Shown here: positions 1 to 12,700 of the stretch, one piece after another
Layout of the letters: the number at the start of each line of letters is the position of its first letter
Numbering within the stretch: the stretch's first letter is position 1
Position numbers and translations under genes: made by a program
The notes under the pieces: model-generated
The model's input: only the letters and a program-made list of their open reading frames with translations
Told to the model about the DNA's origin: nothing
The model's database searches: none
NCBI GenBank assembly: GCA_036172665.1
Contig: CM069872.1
Span: forward strand, 43,820,101 to 43,884,100
Length of the DNA: 64,000 bases
From: Prosopocoilus inquinatus
Lineage: Eukaryota; Arthropoda; Insecta; Coleoptera; Lucanidae
Direction of reading: 5' to 3'

Positions 1-268
1 ATCGGACCGTTACAATAAATATTCGGACAAACGAATACGCAGACATTGAATTCTTGTCGATGTTTCCTAGGTCAGATGGTGATCATGGTAATCACAATGA
101 AGAAGAGCAGGCATTAAATTTTATTAAGAGGTCATTATTTTTAATTCTGACTGTACAACTGAAATTAATTTGAGTGACGAAGACAAATGCATCTCCTTCG
201 AATCATTTGTGGCAAAAAAAATTCCTGTGCGCCCCCTTATTTACCCAATGAATAATAAAGAGTTTTAA
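1..268 (+). pseudogene. Frameshifted coding remnant, unknown protein
   Basis: An open frame enters from the left edge (codons starting at base 3) and reads as coding-like sequence including FLSMFPRSDGD and EEEQALNFIKRS to about 134. It then runs out at a stop near 171. The +2/-1 frame, from 143, continues in equally protein-like sequence (SDEDKCISFESFV, then IPVRPLIYPMNN) to a TAA at 266-268. An AATAAA motif lies at 254-259. The switch sits in a T-rich run at about 135-142, so I read this as the 3' end of one coding sequence broken by a single frameshift. It could be a decayed transposon ORF or a dead gene copy; I do not recognise the family. A sequencing error in the T run would make it an intact last exon. 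Confidence 0.35.
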
Positions 269-3200
269 AGAAACGCTCGTTTTCATTTATTCATCAACAC
301 CGGAATTCTGCAATCTGTCGGTCAGAGTTCCTCAGCGCCGGTTTTGTTTGGAAAGGTTTCAACAGGAAAACGTTAATTTTTTAATGGAGCAAAAACCAGA
401 AAAATAATTATTAGATGCTAATCAAGCAAAGATTACGGAAACGATCATAAACAGTCGGTCTAGCAAAATATAACAAAATTATAAAACGATCTTCAAAGAA
501 GCTTTGCAACATTTACAAGACGGATTAACTAAACAGTCGGTCAAGCGAAATATAACAAAAATATAAAACGGTCTTTAAAGAAGCTTTGCAAAATTTACAA
601 CCAAACTACAAGAAATAAAAATTTAACTTGATTTATTCTATACAGGGTGATTCGGCATCTTATTTAATAAAAGCTTACCGACTTCCGCTTTGATTTTCTA
701 TTTCATATTTTGCAGTTATAGGTTATCAATAATGATCTGTTAAAATATAATATTTCCAAATTTCGGAAATTTTTAAAAGAAAAAATATTTCAGACCTGCT
801 TTTTTTCCAAGAACATCTGTTGTATGAGGATTAGATTTTATGGTTTAAAATAATATTGTACATTTCCTTATAATTTAACTTTGCTTTTAAGTAATCGTAT
901 TCTTGTAACAAAAAGCGATTCGTATAACATTGAATCTCGAATTCTTTCGTTAGTAGCGTTCTGGTTTTTGAGTGTTTTCGTTTATTTATATTCTGAGAAT
1001 TGTCGAAATCGGTCCACTCCTTATCTCTTTCTATGTTTAGTTAATAGTCATTCCTTATAAAAGTTCAAATAAAAATCTACAGCTTTAGATGACAAAATAA
1101 ATATAACAGAAGTTTCGTAAAATAACAAAAAGATTACAAACAAAATAAATTATATGTGAATTTAATTAAAGTAATTAACTAATTAAAATTTAACAATTAA
1201 CGTAAAATTGAAACTAGGATATAAAAAGGATATGAAAAGGAGAAACTCACCCTCGCCGATCGTGGATGCTTTTTTTGGTACACTTTATTTAAATCAAATT
1301 AAATTAGGAAAATCTATTTCGGAATTTCGAAAACCACGACGCCACGAGGAAGATTGAGAGGCATTTCAAACAGACTGAATTACATTCAGACACTTTACTA
1401 GAGGACAGGAGTTCGTACTCCATGGCGAGTGTCTTGTCGAACATCCCCTGAAAATGACTAACCTAATTTCCTAATCTGCGTGGGTTTTGCATTAGGCATT
1501 GGTGATGATTGATGACTCATTCAATTATAGTAGCAACAGTTATTAGGTAACTGATGTGCGATTAAAGGCCAAGGTTTGCTTGTAGGAATCAGGAGCCCTT
1601 ACATAACACTAGGGAACACAAATTTTGTTGACTTAGATCTGACACCTGATTTTGCCTAAGTTTTGGCATCTGAATCCAAAACTGACCCCAGTTTTTGTCT
1701 ATCACCTCAATTTTTCAAGCTACATGACGCTCTCTCTCTCTCTTTGTTTCGAACAGAGTGCATAAAACGGAAAATAAAGGAACAAATTTTTCCAAATGTC
1801 CTGTTCATAGAGAGTAATACAAAGGCTATGTACAGTTACTATAAGTCAAATTGTGTTCGCACAAGTGAAGTTCTTTTACCAAACGGTAAATATTAAGTTT
1901 ATATTCGTAAGTGTAATTCTCGCTCGTGATAATTACAGAAAGATTACAAAAGAAAGAAAACACCTTACGTTTCGCTAAACAGAGTGTTTGCTTTTACATA
2001 TTAAGGTAAAAATTTTCCCATTAAGATAAGCTATGGAGAAAAAAGCTGGACGTGATAGAAAAAAACTAACTCTAGTTTTGAAAGCAGCATGCCTGTTTAA
2101 CTTTAAAATAGCTGAAAACTCGAACTCAACAGAAATTTTGTTGGAATTTGTTCCTCAGTTTAGTTATTTCTTCTGTTACACTATGACCAGGCCTAGGCGC
2201 ATTTTAGGGGGAAGGTTTCGTTAAATATACGAGAAGCTACTAATATGCCGAAGCGATCATAGTCAGAAAAAGCGATAATTTTTAACGTGTCTGCCCTGCA
2301 AAAACAAAACAATAAACCAGTCGAAGCCCGCGAAGTCTATGCGGCACGCAGCAACCCCTACAGTTCTGGTTGACTGGATATAAAAACTTGTTTACATAAC
2401 CGATTTATTCCGAAATAAACTCGCATTCTTTTTGCAGTGACGGCGCTATAATTGATATGAATTAAATGTATTATGCCAGTCTTTTTAAAAGTTATATTAA
2501 GGAATTATAATGTTTTCGTAATTATTAATTTGAAAAAAAAACTATAAAGGCAATTCTTTTACATACGTAATTTATATCAAACGGTTGCTTCTGATGCAAT
2601 GAGTGACTCGGGCATAAAAGCCGTTCAGCGGCGACGTTGAAAACTACGCCCCTGCTTTGTTTATCTTTATACTGGTTTTTACCAGATATCCGAGGAATGT
2701 CCGACCCTTAACTATGACTCATCGATGATTCAACAATATTTTATGTTCGGCAAAGTATTGCATATTGCAAGCTTGTTTTTTTTACATAAAGCCCTGATCT
2801 CATTGCAAGCTGACTAATGCTTTTGTTGCGTAGCCTCGCAGCGGCAAATATGTTAGTTATCTTTTCCAATAAGTTCTAATTTAATGAAGTATCCTAATTT
2901 AATGAAGTATCTTAATTTAATGAAGTGTGCCGAATTATAAAAATAATAATCATAAGAATCTGGATTCTTAGAATATAAGCATAACAGTCGAGAAATACAT
3001 TAAGTAAGAAAGTTTGGTATTTTTCCAGATTAATCCAAATTTTTTTCACCTGGAGCCTTGCAACTACTGAAACCGCTTCTGTGTATATTATCTTAAATTC
3101 CACAAACAAGAAATTAACGGTTTTCGAATGTTAATCAGTATGTAATTATAGGAAGAATAATGGCGTGTATATAGAAGTTTGACCGTAATATTTCATGATC

Positions 3201-3672
3201 TGACGTAAATCGATTTTCATGGGTTGCATTTGCACGAGGAAAATTCAATATGAAAATTCGAACTCGGAGGAATAATCTCGCGTCTCGGGCGCGTATTAAT
3301 CAAGCGCGCCTTAATGCGGGCGAGATTTAATTTGAATATCTCGCGCGATGAATATCAGATTACGTGATGCACTTCGTGTATGTAAATTTGTCAGAGATTG
3401 ATTGTTTATGCAGGATAACTTTCGGATTAGAATTCCGTCGGGGATACATGTCACACAGCGGCGCTTATCCTCGTACCCTCTGTAATCACGACCGATGTGT
3501 AACGTGAAAACGCCGTTTCTAATCCAAACATGCAAGGCAAAGTTTCTAAAATAAAAGAAAACCATCTAAAGTTTTGTTTGTTTAATGTGAAAAAAAAATC
3601 CTCACGTTTAACAACTAGCACTTTACTTCCGCTAATTGAAATGCCAGTATGAAAATGTTTTTGCCTTTACAG
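269..3672. other. Non-coding region upstream of the first recognised CCBE1 exon
   Basis: AT-rich sequence in which I found no convincing exon. The CCBE1 signal-peptide exon should lie here or left of the window. No ATG-led hydrophobic stretch ending in a donor of the required phase (two bases of a codon left over) was seen. A tandem duplication at 451-606 is listed separately. Confidence 0.5.
451..606. repeat. Two-copy tandem duplication, 82-bp period
   Basis: ACAGTCGGTC begins at 451 and again at 533, followed in both copies by the same AT-rich stretch and AAGAAGCTTTGCAA. The copies differ at several scattered positions. Confidence 0.75.
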
Positions 3673-3798
3673 ATTGGATACCTTGGAATGTCCATCAAGC
3701 AACGTGATTACAACAAGATACAAATGCAAAGTGGATGGAAAATGGGTGGATTGTACGAGGAAACACTGCTGCAAAGACTACGTGTATCTGGCTGGAAG
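3673..3798 (+). CDS. CCBE1: CCBE1 coding exon: N-terminal cysteine-rich module
   Basis: Acceptor TTTACAG and donor GGTAAAAG bound 126 bp that begin on the third base of a codon and end on the second. It encodes 41 full codons containing the ITTRYKC and [12 protein letters not shown] blocks, which align with the vertebrate start of the mature protein. Confidence 0.92.
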
Positions 3799-6700
3799 GT
3801 AAAAGAAATACATTGCTGAACGAAGCCTTTTGTTTCCCTTCAAAAACCTTTTCCGCTTGAAAGTGTGTAGCAACACAGATTTTTAGTCCTAATAACGTAT
3901 TCTCTTTCGCGCGGAAAACTGAGCTAGCGTAAAACATGCAGCATTTTTGCCTCGTGCTTCTCTTTGTTCTTTGTCGTCGTTCGGCTTGAACATTTGGCGA
4001 AATACATGCACATCGAGTGCAATTAGAGGACGAGTTAATTACGGTTACTTAACGGGCGAAATGCTGCGCATTTACGCGATAATTGCAAACAACTGCATGA
4101 GATTACTAGAGACTAATGTTCAAAATATCCAAACTGTCAAAATGAATTTTATTATCAAATGTAGTAAAAATTAAAAATTTCGCTGCTTTTCAGAGCACGA
4201 CTTTGAAAATAGGATTTTTGTAATAAATTAGTAAACACACCTCACAATTGAGGACCTGAATACAAAAATGTTCAGGAAAAGCAACAAACTAATCATGATT
4301 TTTATGGTGCTTGTTAATGGTGTTATGTTAACTAAGTGCAAACGTATGTTTAATGACGATCTGGGCCACCAGATCAAAAAATGAATGAAAAAGATGTTAG
4401 CAAAAAATTAATGGATTTGCTTGGTTATTACCAATCAGCGGACTCAAAAGTTTTTCCGACCGAAACAGCGACAGCCCTGCTCGACGCGGAAACGCTAAAT
4501 GTTACTCACGCTTACATGTGATTCTTAATCGATCAGTCTAATACAGTCAGGGCAAAAACATAGATAAGAAGATAATAATAGCTTTTTGGTGAATTTAGGA
4601 ACAATAATTTAGTTGATTTGAATTAAATCGGGGCAGGAGCCGCTTCTGTTCCACACGTGTGTCACGGCGCGGCACATTATTTCCGAGCATCCAGTAAACC
4701 GTAACATTAGGCGTTTACGATAATTAGAGCGGTATATACCGATTAATCTATTGTCTCACTCTTACTTCCATTAAACACATTCGTTCTATCTTATTTTTCT
4801 ACCCCGTTCCATGGAGCGCTCCAATTATCGCAAACGCCTATTATGAATCGTACCGTTCTCACAAATGCATTATTTTTTTGGCTTGCCGATTGTTCACTAT
4901 CGCCAGTCACGGCGCGCTGGGAAGTATGTTGAGTCTACAGTTATAGTAGATTACGTAACAAGTAACGTAAAACCTGATAAAGTTACGCGTCTCGTAACAT
5001 GTCTTTTTGGTACAGGCTCCGCAGAATGGCCGCTTAGGGGACTATTTTCAGAACGAAAAACGTATCTTTAGCGTCATGGCAACACTAAAGTTCGCTAAAC
5101 ATTTTTAGCGGCCTATGAGGTCTATTCTGTATCTAAACTGTTGAATTTAAAGGGGTGTTAAATTTTGTTGCTACGGTAACAACCAATCACGGAACTGTAT
5201 TTTAAATTTTAGAGGGTCTCTAAATTTTAACAGCCCGTTAATAAGTTATAGAATGCGCCCATATGGGGTCTATTTTATATCAAAGCCGTTAAATTTAAAG
5301 GGGTGTTAAATTTTGTTGGCACGGTAACAACCAATCACCGAAATGTATTTTCAATTTTAAAGAACCTATAAATCTTAACAGCTCGTTAATAAGTTACAGA
5401 ATCCGCCCCTTAGTAATACTTAAGCTGCAATTGCAACACTTTAGCAGATTCTTTTTTGAGCAAGTTTCAATGAAATAAATAAATTTAGTTTGTGACTTCC
5501 CGCACAAATGTAGTTGTATCAACAATTCATGATCACTAACTTTACGATTACCGATCATTGCCATATCTGATGAGAAGGATAATTTAGACTTGCTAATTCG
5601 AAATTCGACCAATTTAACATTAATCGCGGTGATTTGGCGAGCTGGTACCAAAACATGTTATATGTACCACGTACGCAAATTGGTTTTAGGGGACTCTTCT
5701 CAGTGAGGACGATTCGTCCGCTAAAACCTCATTTTGCATAATTGATACATAAACTACTATTATTTTATCCTAAAACTCCAAAAAACGCATAAACTGATGC
5801 TTGTTAAATGACATTTATAAATTATATACTACAGTCGTGCCACATAGTAGTATCCATGACAATCAATTGTAAACCGTAAAACTTACACAGTCCTTTCATT
5901 GGTTATTACACAATTTTGCGTATTATCGACGATAAACCTGCGTATTATTTTGCGTATCATCGACATTTTAACCTGGTTCTTGCAGCGAATGATACAGAAT
6001 TTTATGCTGGGCTGGAATGGACCAATAACTCAAAAATGGACTTGTCCGGTTATTGCAACGGACCCCTCAATTGCTGCCTTTCAAGCCTGTGACTGACTTG
6101 TCTTCGTATATGTCGTGCTCACAGAGTGAAATTGCTCTTTTCATGAAACGAATATCCATTTCATGAAGCGCCTCCACATACTGTATTACCATCTGCATTC
6201 ACCATCAGCATAAAACATTTGTTATTTTCATGAAACCGAGCAGCTTTTTATGCTCTTTCTGAAATTTATTATAATTTCATGAGGCCACTAAATTTTTTCA
6301 TGTAATGTACAAAATCGGCAACTTTTGGAGTTTACACGAGCATTTGTTGCAACTCGCAAATAAATTCAGACTCTTGCATAATACAAGAAGTACAATCTAA
6401 TACAATGCTCAGTTCCAATCCAATTCATTATCGTCCCAATATTAAAGGTGATTTATGCGGATTTGAAATCTAAGAGACTTCCAAAAGAATTTAAAAGATT
6501 CATGATGATGAAGAAGTAATAGTTTTGTAGTATTTACGGTATTAGGTAGAGACTCATTTGCACTACTACCTCTTCATCATCAGACGATTCTCACTTTCGT
6601 CACTCGTAATTATATCTATGATGCATTTGATTTCTGCAGTGTTCACTAATCTATGCTTTTGCTTTAAAAAATAGGCTGGATAGTGGATACATAGTAAGCA

Positions 6701-9700
6701 GCGACAAACAAAATAAGTTTTGACAGTTATTAAACCAGACACGTGTTTTTTGCATATACTATATTCAAAACTGCAATCAAAAACATTTGCAACTTTTTTT
6801 TTAAATAAAATCATAAATAAAAACCAATATTTCAAAAACTTCGGTATAGAGAACCCCTATCAAACTTATTTTCAAATAACATTATAAATTCAAATTCCTT
6901 ATAAAACTTCTATAAGAATAAATAATAAAGAAGTTCCATATCGTATAGACAAATTGAAATACTCTCTGTAGATGTGAAAATAATTTTAAATTATACAAAG
7001 CTTGAGAAGGAACATTTGCATACAAGGTGTTTTTTTAAATATATTCAACAGTAAATACGCCATTGGAGAAACCCCGTTGGATGACACACCCGTTATACGC
7101 GCATATTTTCATGATTTTAGCTAGCATATAAACCCAGCTCTATTAATTAGTAATCCGAGATATTAAATTCATCAGTTACACTCAGGGGTTTTATTTTCTA
7201 ACAATTTGCTAGAAAAAATATATTCTGGTACTTTAATTAGCCCTGAAAAGTATTAACTCTAAACATACTTGGCCTTCTCTTCTCCTTCAACATTTTTTTT
7301 CTCAGACTTTTCTTTGTAATAGGTAAGTACATTTGAATTGTCTTTTTCTTATTTGACTTCTTCCTTAAATTGGTCACGTGAATGTACATTTATTATTCAT
7401 TTAAAACGCGACGATTTGCTTTCCTTCCTCCTTCTTCTATACATCTAACGCATGTGTCACGCATTGGAGCTATATTGCCGGCTTTTAGTTCTACTTGTCA
7501 TTCTATTCTATACCTGCTGGAATGGTTTGTTTCCTTACTGGTGAAAATTTTTACTGTGATATTTCTGTTTTGTTTTATAACTGGGTTAATTAATGAAAAT
7601 TCAGATGACAAAATAGTCATATTTGTTAGGTGATAAACGAGGTGATCAATTTCTATAATTAATGACCGTCATTTTTCATTTTGGATTAACAATGCTGGAA
7701 ACTGCCAGAAACGAAGCCGTGAGCGCACGGGAGTGTAAATAATAAACATAATGTACGAACAACTATGTATATTAACACAACAAAGCCGATTTCATTATGA
7801 TCAGCGTATTCTACGTAAATTCCAGTTGAAGCTAACAATGTTCATTATATTATTAATTATTTCCGTTCAGCATAATTTTATACATACACACATACGTGCG
7901 CAAATAGCGAGCTTGACAATAATAGATAGTGACATTATTAGTCGCAGAGTTGCTTGCTATTGGGAGTTTATTTGGCCCTTTTATCAACCACACCTTTGAC
8001 GTCGACCTCATTCGCTCCGGCTTTGTTTACGTCGTATTGTGCTCGCTTCCGGCGTTATTAAATTTTAAATAATTGCGTTTCAGATGCGTACACAAAGACC
8101 AAGATCCTTGCTCCATGGGCCTGTGCGAGCAGATGTGCACGGTGCTTCATCAGCGAGTCATTTGCACCTGTTTCGACGGATACAAATTCAGTCCGCAGAA
8201 CCAGCATTTGGGGCTTAAGCCGGTCTGCGTCGGTAAGTTCTAAGCTTTGAAAATTGGCCCGGAAAATTACGTAATCAATGCCAATTCTAAATTAGTTCCA
8301 CAACACAAACAATCAAACCTTCCTCCCAGTATCATCAAAATTAAGTTTAAATCCGAGTCCTTTGGCTGGAAAAGCTATCTTTGTAGTTTGTAGTTTGAAT
8401 TCGAAATTAATACGATTTATAATTATGAATATCCTTCGCTTATTATATAATATGAGTACCAAAAAATTCTCAACTCCCTTTTGTAATTCTTCAAGTTGAA
8501 ACTATTCCCTTTGGAAAGTAGTAAACATAGTGAACTATACATTAGGTAACGCCACAAGAGCACTTGGCCGTGTGTCGATATGCGCGAGAGAGAACGGTGC
8601 TTAATCCTTCAGCACGAGATAACATTAAAATATTTCTCGCAGTTGCATGCACGTTCCGAACGCCCGCGCTGCTACCTATTGATTCTTTACTGTGGCAGTA
8701 ACTTACTGCTATCATATTTTAAGATGAAGGAAAATTTCAGCAAGAATTATTAAGTTCTATTAAATGAATTTCAAGAACTACTCGACAACATCTTGTACAA
8801 TCTAAAATTCATAATGTCTTCAGTTTTCTCTCAAGTGCATCCAACTTAAAAGTTAATATTTTCAGTTACTCATTTCAGCAACCTATTTTAAGAAGGCTGC
8901 ACGTTCTAAATATTCCCAGTTAAAAGAAGACGTTTTCAACTTTACCCTGCAGGACGTGAATTAATTAACAAAAGAGCAAGCAACTTTCTCCCAAAAGGCA
9001 CACATTCTCGATGAAACGCATTTTTTCAAATAACATTAATTTAAACTTCAGCGGTAATTTGGTAAAAGGCTTTCGTCGAAGGGACTTTTTAATTAACTGT
9101 CTAAACGCAACGCAACGCGCAGTCGACCCTGCGATTGCAAACAACAGTTTAATTAAATTTTCAATACTTTTACAAGGCGCCCAGAGATTGTACGTATTTA
9201 ACGTAGCATAAATTGTGAGGTCCTGAAGGACCGAGGCGAGGAAATTAACCAGTCAAGTACATTGAAAGAGTAAAATTACAGCAGGAAACTATGTACAATA
9301 TCGGTCATGTCCGTAATATTGAACATTTCGAAACCGTGTTCAATTCGGAAAGTTATAGAAAGTTTTCGTTATTTAAAATTTATTATAGCAGATCCTGTTC
9401 TAGTCCTTTTGTTGCTATAGAAGCGAGACAGCGCGTTAGGTTATTAGGGCAAATTAAAACTTTAGATACAACAGTAAACACAATGCAAATGTAGGAAAAT
9501 AATGCATTGAATTTACTATTTTCATGGTTAAATAAGACCAACGAATTTATTTGTTTAAACGAAGTATTCATTCTTTTGATTCGGCAAATATTTACTTAAA
9601 TAAATAAAAAAAGAGGAGAGTTACTTTACGTCCCACTGCTGGCTATTCAGTGGTACAAGATGCTCCAAAGAAAATGCCAAACAATTTACAAGAAATTGAT

Positions 9701-12700
9701 AAAGAAAAAGAACACCATTAATGCACAGATGGTTTGAATTGTGAGTACATTCAGGTAATGTTAGCACTTAATTTATGTTAAGCAGTGCAAAAAATCTAAA
9801 TAATCGAATGAGCCAACGGGGCCCGTATTTCGTTTACACACGTCAATAGCTTAATGCCCGTTAAATAAATAAGTAACTAATTCCCTCAGTTTGTATCCGA
9901 TTGTGAATCGTCCGAGAAGCAAATAAATAATTTAAAGTTAACCTGATGGTATTCAACCATGTCGATGTAACAAGTTGAGCTCAGGTCGTGTATTTGCATT
10001 CTACAGTGCAGTCGACGGTAAAACGTAGCGTCCGTCTGTCATTGTACAAACGATCCTTAATGACCTGCGGCGATTCCTGTTGTGTAGCGGACTTGGATTC
10101 CAAACACTTTATTACCCTTGCCCAGCGGAATAAACGCCCCCAAAGAAAATCAACAGCTACTTGCCTGGCGGAGTGAACGCCCACAAATAAAGCGAACACA
10201 AATAAAAGGTCAAACTCAAAACTAAGATTAAAAGCCTTAAGAAAAAACGAAACAAAAATATAAACGGAATTACGCACAGCAATCGCTTGTCATAAATGCT
10301 TGATTTATGATAGTGGTCAGGCTTGGGAAAGCATAAATGAATGCACGAATTAGCGAAGAGTGCCAGTTAGATCAGGAAGAAGTATCTTCCATTCATAACA
10401 TGAATCCACACAGGCGTTGTAAAAGTAAATCAGCAGCGGTTCCAAAACATTTTCTTTTAAATTTTTATTTTTATTTTTTTCTAGAAAACAAAGGCTGTAG
10501 TATCTTCGAATATCGAAACCTTTTCACTTTGCAGAGTGTCTCCGATGAGTCAGGTGAAGGTGTTCGGGCGAAAGCCTAACATTCAATAACCGACTGCAAG
10601 AAAGACCTGGGGATGCACCGATAGTGCAATTAACCAATTATACATCCGCTATATAAGATGATACACTTTGTACACAATACATTCAATAGTCGTTGTTAAG
10701 ATTTTGATTTTTATAAAAATTAGAATAATACGTAAGCCAAAGTTAAGCAGCTGAAAGAAAACAGGCGAAATTTCAAAGCTGAAGCACAGCTTTTTTTTAC
10801 TGAAGCGTTGGTTTCAAAATGGTCCGCCCTTTAACAAGCATAGATTTACAATAATGTTTATTGCAGCTAAAAAAAATTTTATCAGAAGAACCTTGCACCG
10901 AAAAACGTTGAAATTGTTATACCGTGTTCATTGTTAAATAACAAGTTGGGGGCGAATTTGGTTAACCTAACAATTCAAATAAAATTAAAAGACCATGTTA
11001 GATGACATAAGATGTAAGTCTAGTAAAAGAAAATTAATACCGGTATTAGGACGCCAACTGAAGGAATTAACCAACGTATAATTACATCGAAATATTCAGT
11101 ATTACGCTGTGGACGTGTCCAAAACAACAATTCAAAAGGTTCCGTAATAATTAATAAACTGGCAATAGTGTCCTTAAATTTATACTCACAGGCTGCGTTG
11201 CATAAAACATTTAAGCCAGGATTAAATTTAAGCCTAAGACTTAGACTGTGACACATTATGCTATACGTCATTACGAGTGTCACAGTCAGGTGTGTTAAGT
11301 AAGACTTAAATTTAATTCCGACTTAAATGTTTTATTCAATCCAATCTAAATGTTGAGAACGATTGTAATCAAAACGCAAAGAGAGTTTAAGATATCTCAG
11401 AAATAGTCAAAATTGGTACCTAGGTACCTAGAAAATTTTCTGTCTCACAAAATTTGACAATTTAAAAAGTAATTACTTAAAATTTTAAATCTTCTATCTC
11501 AAAAACATTAAGGCTGAGTTGCTCACTGAAGATTTAAACCACATTTAACATCAATTAGATTCTTTTTATTTTTTTGGTTGTTCAGACAGTGATGATGTTG
11601 TAAAACGTAGTTTAATTTTGAATTAAGATATAAAACGTAATTTAACCATGAATTAAGGTGTAAAACGTAGTTTAATTACGTAAGAAAACTATGGTTTGAT
11701 ACTTAATCAACAGTTAATAAATTGTTGGTATAATCCAGCATTTCCCAAACTTTTACATTTGCGTTCATTTGTTTTTAGATTTATTCTGTTGCGCCTCCCT
11801 AGGGGGGGCGCACCCCGCAGTTTGGGAAACGCTAGTTTAATCGGACTCTGAGCAACTAAGCCTAAGTGAAATAACAAATGTACAGGACTTAATTTGTTTA
11901 TTTTAAAGCAAAATAAAACTATCTTTATTAAATGTAAAAGACGTGACTTTTGAAAGTGTTCGGATTCAATCAATGTAACCGCAAACTCGAAACGAAACAA
12001 TTCGGAATAAGGTGGATATTATCTTAAGTCGGTCGGCTGGTTATGCGATCAGTATAGCATTTGGGGCTCAGAGGAGATGCGAATCTTGGCTTTGGCCAAC
12101 AAGAGTAGCACGCCTGCAGAGATGCAAGGTCGGTGTATAGATATTCCTTCGGACTTTGAATACGCCTAGAGCAGTTCGGGGCTGCTGACAAAGCGAGAGT
12201 AGTAGACGGTCCAAAGTTCGTTACATTGTTGATTGGCAACAGCCAACCGGCAACAGTCAACTGTTCGCAAACCAACGACGGGAGCAAAAAAATACGCCGT
12301 TTAGGGTAAACGGAATTTGTCAATTAATCCACACAATTACACAAATACGAACAGAAATCGGGTCGATTGGACCAAAAAATAAATTCGGAGTACCAGCTTG
12401 AAGGGAAATTAACATTTCAATCAGGTTCATGTGAAGAGAACTGTTAGAATTGGATCTAAAATTTGACAACCAAGTAAAGCTACACAATCATTCAAGGCAG
12501 AAGGCTAAGTCGGTAGTGAAGCGATGAGGAAAATGGCGTCCAAAACCCCCAAAAGAGTACTTAAAATCACATGTCAAAATCCGAAATTAGGTTGGCGGTA
12601 CGGGAAACAAAATAGTCTGTGCAAGCATATGATCCTCAAAGAAAAAAACCAAACAAAAACTATTTCATAAATATCTATCGATCGATATATCAATAAATCC

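Larger units (their letters stand above)
3799..8083. other. CCBE1 intron
   Basis: A 4.3-kb intron with two adjacent foldback MITE copies at 5118-5410. I see nothing else in it beyond AT-rich sequence. Confidence 0.7.

Noticed and set aside
1240..1420. Minus-strand exon suggested by a GGTGAGTTTCTCC donor and an ATG-led 39-codon frame
   Set aside because: The frame stops before the donor and has no recognisable content.
6540..6620. Hammerhead-like TCATCAG and TTTCGTC motifs close together
   Set aside because: The strand order and spacing of CTGATGA and GAAA do not fit a hammerhead.
12024..12370. Possible LTR-retrotransposon fragment with short similarity to 25160-25560
   Set aside because: Only two stretches (around GTTTAGGGTAAACGGAA and GATTGGACCAAAAAATAAA) match; no LTR ends, primer site or coding sequence could be shown.
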